Below, piece after piece: positions 39,403 through 48,791 of a DNA stretch of 64,000 nucleotides. The notes under the pieces are model-generated. The model was not told the origin of the DNA. It made no database searches and saw only the letters and a program-made list of their open reading frames with translations. The DNA comes from Psychrobacter sp. JCM 18903. GTDB lineage: Bacteria > Pseudomonadota > Gammaproteobacteria > Pseudomonadales > Moraxellaceae. Numbering within the stretch: the stretch's first letter is position 1; each line of letters begins with the position of its first letter. The DNA lies in assembly GCF_000586475.1 (NCBI RefSeq), contig NZ_BAWJ01000004.1, positions 145,470 through 209,469 of the forward strand, written 5' to 3'. Position numbers and translations under genes: made by a program.

Positions 39403-39538
39403 CTGCTTTCATAACCTTTTATAAAAAATGCGCAAAGTAAGACGATCGTCATTTACTTTTCATGGTGTCCAGTTTACTACAGAACCACCTTGCTCACGCT
39501 ACAATTTCGCCCAACCAGATGCGCGGTTATTCTTGAGC

Positions 39539-42500
39539 TTAATTTTCTATTTCATCGCGGGCAGGAGGTAACGGTGCAAGATAACCAATTAATAGTATTA
39601 AACTGCCTGCGCCAAGGAAAGATATCACCCGCCAAATCGCTTCGGTCTGTGACAAATCAACTATTACCAGTTTAATTACGACGACGCCTAACAGCCCAAT
39701 CCCCATAAACCAAAGCGTCCGCTGCCAATAGCGACTGGCGACGATGGTGGCGACTAAAGCTAAGAGTGTCCATAAAATGGTCAACCCTGTCTGCACTTGC
39801 TCGCTATTCCATGCGCCGCCCTGAGCGCTGTCCCACAACGGTGTACCGATAAAGGCATGTAGCGTTCTGACCAACATACTGGATATCAGCCAAAAGCTAA
39901 TAAGTCCCAACATAACCAATAAATAATCGGCGGTAAATATACGCTTAGTTTGGGGAGCTGCACTTGATTCGATAAGACTCTCATCGCGGCGATGTTGGCT
40001 CATATAATATAGACTAAAACCAACCAATAGCGTCAGCAATGAGGTAATGTCGTATAAATTCAGTAGTGGGAAGTAGGACAGTCCCCAAATTACACCATCA
40101 TATGACCAGTTGGTCATGATGACCCAACTTAAAGCAATGGGCGCAAAGATAGCCGCGCAGCTCAATAGCGCTTGTTGCCAATCAAACCAGTACAGTGGGC
40201 TTTGCTTGAATGCCTTGTTTGTACGCGTATTTTGCTTACGATAGCTGGCATAACGATGACAGCACCATAATCCAGCCAATATTAAAATGGCTGGCATCAA
40301 GACAGCCATTACGCCAGCGGACTCTGCGAGTCCATAGTGGGCGGCGGCAGCATGATTAGAGTGCTAGCTCCCAGCCAGCTTGCGCCATCGTAGCGTGACA
40401 ACTCGGAATGGTCGTACCACGTCTTTAACCACGATTGTCCGATAACCAACCAACCAATGATTAGACCAGTCAATAGTAGCCAATCTGCTGTCTGCCATGC
40501 TAAATTCAACTCGAATTTTTGCGGTAACTGTAGGACAAGTATAAGATAAAAGACGATCGATAAGCCGTGGCTAAGTTGTCTGATTTCTATCCACGAGTGA
40601 TAACGATTGATTGTCCAATAAATGGCAAGGCTGACCAGTGCTGCGAGTGCAATCATGGTCGTCGTTGCCAGTGTCCAACTGGCAAACCACTGGTTAAAAT
40701 CAAGCAGCAGCACTTGTAGTAGCCACGCTATAGCCGTAAAGGTCAAAAACCTTATGAGTATAGGACTGTGCCAAACAAGATTAAACACGGTGCTTTGGTG
40801 ATTGACTGAGGTTAGCCATTGCTGGGCGGCATGAGTGCTAATACCTAATGCGTTGGCATAGGTTGCTATCGCATCTGGCGTGGTGTTTTGCTCTTGAGAA
40901 TATGTTGAATGATTATCTAAGCTACTATTTAAGTGGTTATCAAAGCTGTCGCTGCTATCGTTCAACGTAGTTGGCGAGTTGCTGACGCGTAAGATAAACA
41001 TCGTTGCTAGATAGCTGATAGCCGAAATGGTTAAGGCCAATGTCGGATAATCCTGAATGGCGAAGACCACTTTTACCATCAGCATACCTATACTGATTAG
41101 TTGCAATAACAAAGCAAATAGCACTGACCATGCGCGTAGTGAGCGCCGTCCAAACCAGACCAGCGCCAGTCCTTGTACTGACCAGCCAAAGGCAATCCAT
41201 TCAGCATCTAATGCCAAAGGGATTACCAACGCCAAAAAGCCAAACCCTAATGCCAACATGCCCTCGGTGATTAAGGCATAACGTTGGCTACGCTGCACAA
41301 ACAACCAGCCGAGTCCTAAATAAACAGTGGCTAAAATAGCACTAGCGATGGTTAAAGCGTTAGGAATGTCATCTAATAATGCCGCAAATAAACCAAAGGC
41401 TAATATCGGCACTGAAAACAGTAAGCCAGTATCAATAGGAAATACATAGCTATTATTTCTTGCGTGAACGCTATCTAAATGCTTTACGTTATCTGTCTGG
41501 ATGATGTCTATTTCATTAAGGGTATTGTAGGCAATGATTTGTTGGGCGTAGCGAATGACGACAAACAGATATAGCAATAAGTGTAAGGTGACCAGCAAGA
41601 CTAAAGACCAGCGCTGCGCCTCAATGACCGTGCTCAAATTCTCACTGATGCCCCAGTAGTACGCCAACCCAAAGGTCACAGTGACACCGAATAAATTCAG
41701 TATTTTCCATGGGCGGTAATGCGCAATAATCGCAATCGTCACGTTCAATAGTAGATAGTAACTAAACAATACCACCAAACTGCCCGTGTCTTCACTGGTC
41801 AAAATAGGCGCAAAAAACCCACCCGATAATGCCAACAACGCCAGTGGAAAGGCATTTTGACGTACGGCGAGTGCAATGGTAATCGCAGATAATAGCCCAA
41901 GCCCGATAAAGCTCGGTAAGTTAGGCAGAACTTGGTAAACGCTATAGGCAAAAAAGATCGTTAAATACGCAATCGCTAAGCCTGCGCCTTGTAGGGTGAT
42001 GCCATAAGCAAAGCGATTTTTTGCCAATTTTAGACCTAATGCTGCCAGACCTAAACCGAGGATGCCAATCGCTAAAAGCTTGGACGCTATCGACACTTCG
42101 ATATAGTCGCTTAACAAGCGAAGTAGTAGCACCACACCGATAAGTAAGACGATCACGCCAACACGCACGACTAGATTGCCGCCAAAAAACCAGTTTTTGA
42201 TGGAGTGAATGAGTGAAGTGACGATAGGCAGTGAGCGCTCATCCGGCTCTATGGGCGATGGTTTTTTTGGAGAAGGGGCTGGTTTCGGGTGAATCGTAGC
42301 AGTAGATAAAGGAGGTGCTGATTCAAATAGCTCCTCGATAATAGGTTGGGGCGAGTGAGTCTCAGCTAGCCTTTGAGTCATTGGTTCAGTATGAACGTCT
42401 ACGTCATTATCGGCGTTATTATTCATAGAGCTGACACGGTGTTGCTGCGCTTGTAACTCATCTTGCAGTTGCGTGATGTCTCGTTGAAGCTGATCAACGC

Positions 42501-42576
42501 GTCGCTTTAGTTTATTGTAAAAAACGATAATCACTACTAGACAAACAAGCAATACAAACCCGCTGATATCAGACAT
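39539..42576 (-). CDS. DUF2339 large polytopic membrane protein, frameshifted
   Basis: The start at 42576 (MSDISGFVLLVCLVVIIVF) is a TM helix followed by a coiled coil (about 22-50), then a Pro/Ser-rich linker. Many hydrophobic segments follow (more than 20), with typical DUF2339 phrases such as FFGGNLVVRVGVIVLLIGVV and LLRLLSDYIEVSIASKL. The frame is lost near 40325 (DSQSPLA stop) and continues from about 40309 as VMAVLMPAILILAGLWCC; adding one base joins them. The restored length is about 1012 residues. The function of DUF2339 is unknown. It is one of the largest membrane proteins in the window. The short loop with NNSYVFPIDTGLLFSVP is typical of strain-variable regions. Confidence 0.82.
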
Positions 42577-42731
42577 AGCGCTACCACACCGTTACTCAAT
42601 ATTTGATGGCTTGATGATGACTCGATTTCAAAGCAAACACAAGCAAAGCGCTCATCAAAATAAACGGGTTAGCCCAAGATTATTCGTTCACGATCATGGA
42701 GCTGACCTTAATGCTTTATAAACTAAGATAT

Positions 42732-43202
42732 TTATGCGGCATATAATTTATGTCTTTCTGATAATGTACATTCACGTAGGGTTAGATAATTCACCATACC
42801 TGAGACGATACCTGCAATAACACCGATAATAATTAAAGCTGAAATCAAAGATACTTCGACTGTACCTGCGTATTTTTGCCATAGTACAGCAAGAGAGGTT
42901 AATACCCCAAAGGTGAAAAATCCATGCTTTATCGTCAACCAAAAAGCGGTTGGAAAGAAGGCTACTTTTTTTTCTTTGATACCAAAATAAGCCACCATAG
43001 TTAAAATCATGGCTAACGTAATCGATAAGGTAACGGAGGTACCGAGCACCGTGTCTTCATTATTGGTAATAGAGTCAACAGATATTGCGATTGATGAGTA
43101 TGTTTTTAAGAAGAAATATTGTATGCCGCCGTTAATGAAAGCATTGATTACGCCAGTAAGCATAGCGCCTTTTAGCAATTTTGCGTTTAATGTTGTTGCC
43201 AT
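42732..43202 (-). CDS. Hypothetical four-TM membrane protein
   Basis: I do not recognise the family. The 156-residue protein has hydrophobic segments at about 11-31 (LKGAMLTGVINAFINGGIQY region), 52-75 (LGTSVTLSITLAMILTMVAY), 88-108 and 115-140 (ISALIIIGVIAGIVSGMVNY). It has a short basic N-terminus and a polar C-terminus. Base composition looks like the neighbours. It lies between the DUF2339 gene and an SDR gene, all on the minus strand, with gaps of 155 and 139 bp; a common operon is not evident. The ATG at 43202 is the only good start. Confidence 0.65.
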   Translation of the reverse strand: MATTLNAKLLKGAMLTGVINAFINGGIQYFFLKTYSSIAISVDSITNNEDTVLGTSVTLSITLAMILTMVAYFGIKEKKVAFFPTAFWLTIKHGFFTFGVLTSLAVLWQKYAGTVEVSLISALIIIGVIAGIVSGMVNYLTLRECTLSERHKLYAA

Positions 43203-43341
43203 GGTTTATTTTCCAAGTCCAAGCGAATAGGTTTATGCATAAAAAATACTGAGTAGATAAAATCCTACCCAGTATGGTCGAATGCTCAACACGCCCTAGT
43301 ATGTATCGTTTATAAATTTATGATTAAAATGATGGCTGAGT

Positions 43342-44132
43342 TTATGAGGTTGGCATTTTGCTTTTGTAAACACCGCCTCCATTGACGGTCAGTTCAGCAC
43401 CAGTAATCCAAGACGCTGCATCACTTAATAAAAATGCCATCGCTTGAGCGATATCTGCTGGCAGGCCACGTCGTTTTAGGACGATACCTTTGACCACATT
43501 ATCGATCATCTCTTGGGTATAACCGGCTTCTTCAGAGGAAGCACCATTATCTACTGTACCAATAATTAATGAGTTAAAGCGCACTTCAGGACCTGATGCG
43601 ACCGCCATACTTTTCACCATATTTAGCAAGCCCGCTTTAGCTGTGCTGTATTCGATAAATTCTGGCGATGGTGTATTGCCAACCATGGATCCAGAAAATA
43701 CCACAGAGGCATTTTCTTCTTGTTTTAAATACGGCATACATAAACGAGTCAAATGATAAGATCCCAAGGTATTGAGCTTATACGCATTGACCATTTTTTC
43801 GGTGGTAGATTCCCATAAGGCGTATTTGCACCCCAACCGACGTTGTTGACTACCGCAGAAATCTTACCGAATTTTGCAATAGTTGCATCGACCAAGGCTG
43901 CAATTTGCGTCTCGTCAGTAAAGTCGGTTTTCATGCCTAAGGTTGTATTGCCTGTTTCTTTTTCGATATCAGCGGCAATTTGCTTCACTTTATCTTCATT
44001 TAAATCAGCGAGGACAATGTTGCCTCCTAATGAGCTTAAAAACCGTGCCGCCTCGCTACCAATAGCGCCTGCTCCACCACTGATAATGATGGTTTTATGA
44101 TGAAAGTCGAATAGTTGTTGGATGGTTTTCAT
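43342..44132 (-). CDS. SDR-family oxidoreductase, frameshifted
   Basis: A classical short-chain dehydrogenase. The cofactor motif is IISGGAGAIGSEAARFLSSL (TGxxxGxG-like, about 17-36) with an acidic residue after beta-2 (VLADLNEDK), which favours NAD. NNVGWGAN is the NNAG equivalent. The frame is lost near 43806; adding an A restores NLPTEKMVNAYKLNTLGSYH. The catalytic Tyr-Lys are in YSTAKAGLL (about 155-163), and the C-terminus has the SDR tail ITGAELTVNGGGVYK. The restored length is about 263 residues. The NVGW variant of NNAG is seen in 7-alpha-hydroxysteroid-type enzymes. The substrate is unknown. Confidence 0.85.
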
Positions 44133-44418
44133 GATTTTACCTTATTATTAGTGAGTGATTAGAGAGCTATCAGCAAGCGGTGTGACCGATTATATGAATC
44201 ACGACTGTGCAATAACCATATTAGCGTCTTAAATCCTTACTAATAGTAAGCCTTTGTAAGTGTGTAATGACCAATATGGATTTGTTTACGATAAAAAAGC
44301 AGAGTGCGGCGGGCGCACTCTGCTATATGTTGGGTTAATAGATAGGGGTTGATAAATAGTGTGTTAATAACCTGAAAACAGCTATTGATATGCCTGATTC
44401 AAAGATTATTTACCTAAG
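44133..44418. other. Intergenic region between SDR and dienelactone hydrolase genes
   Basis: About 285 bases. AAAGCAGAGTGCGG-GCGCACTCTGCTA near 44297-44326 forms a hairpin (AGCAGAGTGCG / CGCACTCTGCT) that may end the dienelactone hydrolase transcript. A 13-bp tandem duplication (TTATTTACCTAAG at 44406-44418 and 44419-44431) spans the hydrolase stop codon. Confidence 0.45.
44297..44325 (-). terminator. Hairpin between the dienelactone hydrolase and SDR genes
   Basis: AGCAGAGTGCG (from about 44299) pairs with CGCACTCTGCT (to about 44324) with a GCGGG-type loop. The left flank GATAAAAAAGC reads as a T-run on the minus strand, so it fits a terminator for the minus-strand dienelactone hydrolase gene. 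Confidence 0.65.
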
Positions 44419-45159
44419 TTATTTACCTAAGTTATTTTCCATAAATTCAAGCATGTTTTCCCAGCTTTGCTTGGCAGCGGCTTCGTTGTAGCCAAGATCA
44501 ACCTCATTTTTAGCAGCGCGCTCATCGGCATGTGGGTTGGTAAAGCCATGTTTAGCGTTGTCATAAACATCGATAATATAGTCAACACCAGCAGCATCTA
44601 GTTCTGATTTTAGACCTTCTATTGCTTCCATTGATACCATTGAATCATCGCGACCGTGAGCAACCAATACGTTAGCGGTGAAGTTTTTATCCGCTGGCTG
44701 TTTTGGTGTCGGGTTGCCATGGAAAGTGGCAACCGCTTTTAAGGGCATACCTTCGCGCGCCATATCGAGGACGACCTTACCGCCGAAGCAAAAGCCAATC
44801 GCTGCTAGATTGTCACCATCAACGGCTAGTTGGTCGCTAAAGTCATTAAGGATTAAACGGCAGCGCGCCATCAGCATATCTTGATCTTCTAATACTTGCT
44901 CCATCCATATATTCGCTTGTGCCGCATCGGTGGTCAGCTTGCCTTCACCGTACACGTCCATTGCGACGGCAGCATAACCTGCTTCTGCCAAGCGCTCGAC
45001 CACTGATTTTGGGTGATCAACGATACCCCACCATTCTGGCGCTACTAAAATTCCTGCAACAGGATGGTCGTCAGATGCATTTTCTGGCAATGCCACATAG
45101 CTGATAAGCTGGACACCGTTTTCGGTGGTACTGATTAATTCAAAAGTCTTAATTGACAT
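44419..45159 (-). CDS. Dienelactone hydrolase family protein
   Basis: An alpha/beta hydrolase with a cysteine nucleophile. The 246-residue protein has GILVAPEWWGI (about 36-46, with the conserved Glu), MDVYGEGK, the nucleophile in GFCFGG (Cys about 124), an Asp in HGRDD (about 171-172) and a His in AKHGFTNP (about 204). This is the C-D-H triad of dienelactone hydrolases. There is no signal peptide. Family members act on lactones in aromatic catabolism but many are general carboxylesterases; no other catabolic genes are nearby, so the substrate is open. The stop codon lies inside a 13-bp tandem duplication. Confidence 0.88.
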   Translation of the reverse strand: MSIKTFELISTTENGVQLISYVALPENASDDHPVAGILVAPEWWGIVDHPKSVVERLAEAGYAAVAMDVYGEGKLTTDAAQANIWMEQVLEDQDMLMARCRLILNDFSDQLAVDGDNLAAIGFCFGGKVVLDMAREGMPLKAVATFHGNPTPKQPADKNFTANVLVAHGRDDSMVSMEAIEGLKSELDAAGVDYIIDVYDNAKHGFTNPHADERAAKNEVDLGYNEAAAKQSWENMLEFMENNLGK

Positions 45160-45318
45160 ATTATTATCCTTTTTTATGTGAGAAGTTTTACGTTATAAAG
45201 GTGATTTGTCTGTGTTTTTGCGACATCGTTTTTCTTACTTTTACTACCTTAACGCTCAACCTAGGCAAAAACAGCTATAATACTGTAACGCTCTTTATCA
45301 AAATGCTACGGCACCTTT

Positions 45319-45966
45319 ATGACACTAAATTTGTTAAACAACTGTGCAGCCCACCTAGACTCTGACGCAACTTTGCCGCTAAAAGTCACGGAAAAATCAG
45401 CTGTGAGCTTATTTCCTGACAGTGGTAATGCAAGCAACAGCAATAGCGACCATGACAGTAAACTCAATGACACATTGCGTCCGAATTTTTGGTCGCGCTT
45501 TGCATTGTCAGAACTCAATCATAGCGAATGGGAAGCGTTGTGTGATGGCTGTGGCAGCTGCTGTTTGATTAAGTATATTGACGAAGATGAGAATGGCGAT
45601 GTGGATGAAGAGTTGGTCGAGTATACCGATGTGACTTGCCAGCTAATGGACTGTACGACGGGTTATTGTCAGCACTATGACACGCGTCAAGAGCATGTAC
45701 CAGACTGTATTCAGCTGACCATGGACAATCTGCCGCAGATGATGTGGTTGCCTTCGCACTGCGCCTATAAGCGTTTGTATAAAGGACAAAATTTGCCAAG
45801 TTGGCATTTGTTATTGACCCAAGATGCAGTGGTAACGCAGCAACAAATGCGTGCTGCCAATGTTGGCGTGGCTGGGCGCTGTGTTTCTGAGACTGGTATG
45901 TCTGATGAAGCGATGGAGGAGCGGGTGATCAGCTGGGTTAAGCTTGATAATACTGAGAGTTACTGA
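45319..45966 (+). CDS. YcgN-family cysteine-cluster protein
   Basis: The 215-residue protein has an unconserved N-terminal extension of about 60 residues, then the family core: FWSRFALSELNHSEWEALCD (about 58-78), GCGSCCLIKYIDEDENG (Cys cluster), VTCQLMDCTTGYCQHYDTRQ and VPDCIQLTMDNLPQMMWLP. The pattern of cysteines suggests metal or iron-sulfur binding, which is known only by analogy (YkgJ/YcgN CxxCC type). A start at 45319 is used; a later start would remove the extension but I see no better ribosome binding site. It converges with the DUF4105 gene. Confidence 0.85.
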   Translation: MTLNLLNNCAAHLDSDATLPLKVTEKSAVSLFPDSGNASNSNSDHDSKLNDTLRPNFWSRFALSELNHSEWEALCDGCGSCCLIKYIDEDENGDVDEELVEYTDVTCQLMDCTTGYCQHYDTRQEHVPDCIQLTMDNLPQMMWLPSHCAYKRLYKGQNLPSWHLLLTQDAVVTQQQMRAANVGVAGRCVSETGMSDEAMEERVISWVKLDNTESY

Positions 45967-46026
45967 AATCGGTGACATCAGTGACGTTGGTATTATTGCA
46001 GGGCAAAAGTACAATGCTACTTGATT

Positions 46027-47388
46027 TTAATAAGAAGCCTGAGCTGCAGATTTGGCTTTTGCCTCAGCATCTTCTTGCGTGTCAGCCAATGGCGGGATAG
46101 GAATGTTCTGACGAATTTGCTGAGAGAACTCGCGGCTGTTTTCGTTGCTATTAACGCCAGATTCTAGATTGATTTGATTATTAAATCCTTTAACCTTTGA
46201 GTTGATATGGGTACGCTCGTACCACGTATCCATTGACCACGGCTGTCCAGTCTTTTCTGGATTAGCGTCAAGCATACCGACATCATATAGATAATTTGGC
46301 AGCCAGCCAGAGACCCAAATCCGATAATCCCACGGCAGGCGATCGCCACTGACGATACGCGCCATATAAAAAATGATATTGGTGCAATTACTGAGTAATG
46401 TGTTGTACCAAGCAGGCTTGGCATTCAATTCATTGGCAGCGGTTAAGTAAGATTCAAATAGTGACTTGACCTCGTGCTGCTGCAAGTTGCTAACGGGAAA
46501 TAGATAAACTTGCTCGCCACGCGCATTCGTTCGGGTATAAATAATATCGCGCTCTTCTGCGGCAATCAGGCTCAGCTCATAGCGTCTAAAAAACCCTGCC
46601 AATGCCGAAAACGACTCGCCTTCTTCTTTACGAATCTCAAATGAGAAAGCAAGCGGTCTATCGTCTTCAAAACGAAAACTGACCAACGTATGGGCAATCA
46701 GTGGACCCATCCAGTAAGAATTGGTGACATCGACACCAGACAGTTTGGACATATCAATGGTACGTGTGTCCCAGCGTTCGGTCGCCTCTGTGTCGGTATG
46801 CCAATCAAAGTTACGTACATTGGTTAGGGTCACTAAATCAGGATTGGTTGCATCGCGCTCGTAAGTGACTCTTTCACTTACCTCAGCCATCCAGTCGCGC
46901 TCTTGCTGGGGTTCAATAGAAAAAAACCAGCCAACGCCTACCAACCAAATAGCGCCATATAAAGCGGTTAACCATTTATTTGCTGACTTGCTACTTATGG
47001 TTGCTTTGTTGCTCCATGGTTTACTGCTGCGTTGTTTATGATCAAAGCGCTGAGCTATTTTCGGCCAATAGCGAACGCTCAGTAAAGCTGTGAGTACACC
47101 AACAATGAAAAGTGCGGCTAACCAAGTGATGGCAGAGCTTGCCCCAAACTGATACCAAATCGCCAGCAATAACCAAACGGCTGACAGTAGCAAGGTAATA
47201 ATGATGAAAAGCTGTACAAGATAATATCGCCATGTAGGTGTCGGTTGGCGACCATTCGCAGTGTTATTTTTTAAGCCGTGTCTATCCGAACCATGATTAT
47301 TTGGCTCAAGCGTGTCCAAGCCGTTATCTGAACAATGGCTATGTGAGTGCGGCGTGAGCAGGCGAGAGAAAAAGGAACGTAGCGACAT
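46027..47388 (-). CDS. DUF4105 membrane protein
   Basis: The most plausible start is MSLRSFFSRLLTPHSH (47388); an upstream ATG at 47427 adds 13 residues and neither has a strong ribosome binding site. The N-terminal about 45 residues are His/Asn-rich and polar. Three TM helices follow (LVQLFIIITLLLSAVWLLLA, TWLAALFIVGVLTALLSV, ALYGAIWLVGVGWFF). The periplasmic domain carries the DUF4105 features TLTNVRNFDWHTDTEATERW and NTLLSNCTNIIFYMARIV, where Asn-Cys-Thr is a conserved Cys active-site-like motif. The length is about 453 residues. The family is related to papain-like or NlpC-type folds in predictions; no function is proven. Confidence 0.8.
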   Translation of the reverse strand: MSLRSFFSRLLTPHSHSHCSDNGLDTLEPNNHGSDRHGLKNNTANGRQPTPTWRYYLVQLFIIITLLLSAVWLLLAIWYQFGASSAITWLAALFIVGVLTALLSVRYWPKIAQRFDHKQRSSKPWSNKATISSKSANKWLTALYGAIWLVGVGWFFSIEPQQERDWMAEVSERVTYERDATNPDLVTLTNVRNFDWHTDTEATERWDTRTIDMSKLSGVDVTNSYWMGPLIAHTLVSFRFEDDRPLAFSFEIRKEEGESFSALAGFFRRYELSLIAAEERDIIYTRTNARGEQVYLFPVSNLQQHEVKSLFESYLTAANELNAKPAWYNTLLSNCTNIIFYMARIVSGDRLPWDYRIWVSGWLPNYLYDVGMLDANPEKTGQPWSMDTWYERTHINSKVKGFNNQINLESGVNSNENSREFSQQIRQNIPIPPLADTQEDAEAKAKSAAQASY

Positions 47389-47427
47389 AGGGTGTGCTTT
47401 GGTGTGTGAAGGCTTTGACCATAGCAA

Positions 47428-47649
47428 AGTTTATAACGTACTGACAATACAATTTGAGTGAATTTATCGTTGAATGTCGGTGAGCCTTGCGCTAAAGTGA
47501 AGCTACTTTGATCTGCTCCATTTATAATTTAATAATCAAAGATCAGTTTTATTTGCTGCATTCATCCCCATCTACGTTTGTTATTACGTATTATTGTTTT
47601 TACGTATTATTTTAATTGTTATTAACTAAAGAGGTTAAATCACATCACC
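47428..47649. other. Intergenic region between divergent DUF4105 and corC genes
   Basis: About 220 AT-rich bases that should carry two divergent promoters. A direct repeat TTACGTATTATT occurs twice near 47583-47611. No terminator or small gene is seen. Confidence 0.4.
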
Positions 47650-48549
47650 ATGTCTGACGACACTCCCAGCCCGAGTAGTTGGTCGATGCGCGGCTTAAAA
47701 CGCTGGCTATCGACCGCCCCCGAAACCCGTGACGAATTGATTCGTCTGGTACAAGACTCGCGCCAGTTCTTAGAGCCTGATACCGTCGATATGTTAGAAG
47801 GCGTGCTGGATCTGCCTGCGACACAAGTGCGCGAAATCATGACTCCGCGCCCGCAAGTGGTTGGGCTGCACGAAAGCACCAGTCTCGCTGAGGTGATGGA
47901 TATCATCCTTGAGACCACCCATTCGCGCTATCCTGTCTTTGACAGTCAAGATGATGATGCCGTCATTGGCATTTTATTGGCAAAAGATTTGATTCCTATT
48001 CTTGTGCATATGGTGCGCGATCAAGAAGATAAAATCGATAGCAAACGTTTGAGAGATCTGGTACGTCAGCCGCTATATATTAGTGAGACGGCACGTTCTG
48101 ATACCTTGTTACGCTCATTGCAGCGTACCCAAGTACATATGGCGATTGTCGTCGACGAATTCGGCAACTTTGGCGGTGTCGTTACCATGGAAGACTTGCT
48201 TGAAGAGATTGTGGGTGACATCGTTGATGAGCATGATGACTTCGATGAAGACAGTGATATCAATAACATCGTCGCTGATCCTGAAAAACCAAATACGTGG
48301 CGTGTGCAAGCGTCTACCGTGATTGAAGACTGTAATGATGAGCTTGGCAGTCATTTTGATGATACGGATGTCGATACCATGGGTGGTCTAGTCATGCAGG
48401 CGCTTGGTTATGTGGGCGATTTGGAAGGTGAAAGCGTGGTGATAGATGATTGGAAAATCACTATTACTGATGTTGAAGGGCGTTTTATCCAAAATCTTGA
48501 GCTCACCAAAATCAATCCTGATCAGCAAATATTGATAGGCAGTCATTGA
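47650..48549 (+). CDS. corC: CBS-domain magnesium/cobalt efflux-associated protein
   Basis: CorC (YbeX) is a cytosolic protein with a CBS pair and a CorC_HlyC transporter-associated domain; it is linked to Mg/Co efflux and also to rRNA metabolism. The N-terminus MSDDTPSPSSWSMRGLKRWL leads to VREIMTPRPQVVGLH and SRYPVFDSQDDDAVIGILLA (CBS1, about 60-115), then MAIVVDEFGNFGGVVTMEDL (CBS2, about 155-180). After an acidic EHDDFDEDSDI, the C-terminal domain has DTMGGLVMQALGYVGDLEGE. The length of 299 residues matches E. coli CorC (292). lnt follows, as in many gammaproteobacteria, but a terminator lies between. Confidence 0.92.
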   Translation: MSDDTPSPSSWSMRGLKRWLSTAPETRDELIRLVQDSRQFLEPDTVDMLEGVLDLPATQVREIMTPRPQVVGLHESTSLAEVMDIILETTHSRYPVFDSQDDDAVIGILLAKDLIPILVHMVRDQEDKIDSKRLRDLVRQPLYISETARSDTLLRSLQRTQVHMAIVVDEFGNFGGVVTMEDLLEEIVGDIVDEHDDFDEDSDINNIVADPEKPNTWRVQASTVIEDCNDELGSHFDDTDVDTMGGLVMQALGYVGDLEGESVVIDDWKITITDVEGRFIQNLELTKINPDQQILIGSH

Positions 48550-48586
48550 TGTGTCGATAGCGACCTAAACATTGTTTGATATACTC

Positions 48587-48615
48587 AAAAAACACGATTG
48601 CGGTCGTGTTTTTTT
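48587..48615 (+). terminator. Rho-independent terminator after corC
   Basis: AAAAAACACGA (48587-48597) mirrors TCGTGTTTTTTT (from 48604) around TTGCGG. The hairpin separates corC from lnt, so lnt needs its own promoter in the following 170 bp. Confidence 0.85.
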
Positions 48616-48791
48616 GTGTTTGCTATTGGGTATTTGCTACGCAATGTTACCTATTAATGGGTTGAGACTGGTATCATAGGCGGGTTTAACTTTTAGATAC
48701 CGTACGAAACACAATACGGTCTGCTTCAGCTTGGTTTTCATCTGAATGTTGACGCTTAAAATTTTGAAAAATATGGTTTTGGATAACTGCT

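Noticed and set aside
38764..39414. A 216-codon plus-strand frame opposite ylqF
   Set aside because: It is antisense to a clear GTPase with all permuted motifs; the frame is a by-product of codon bias.
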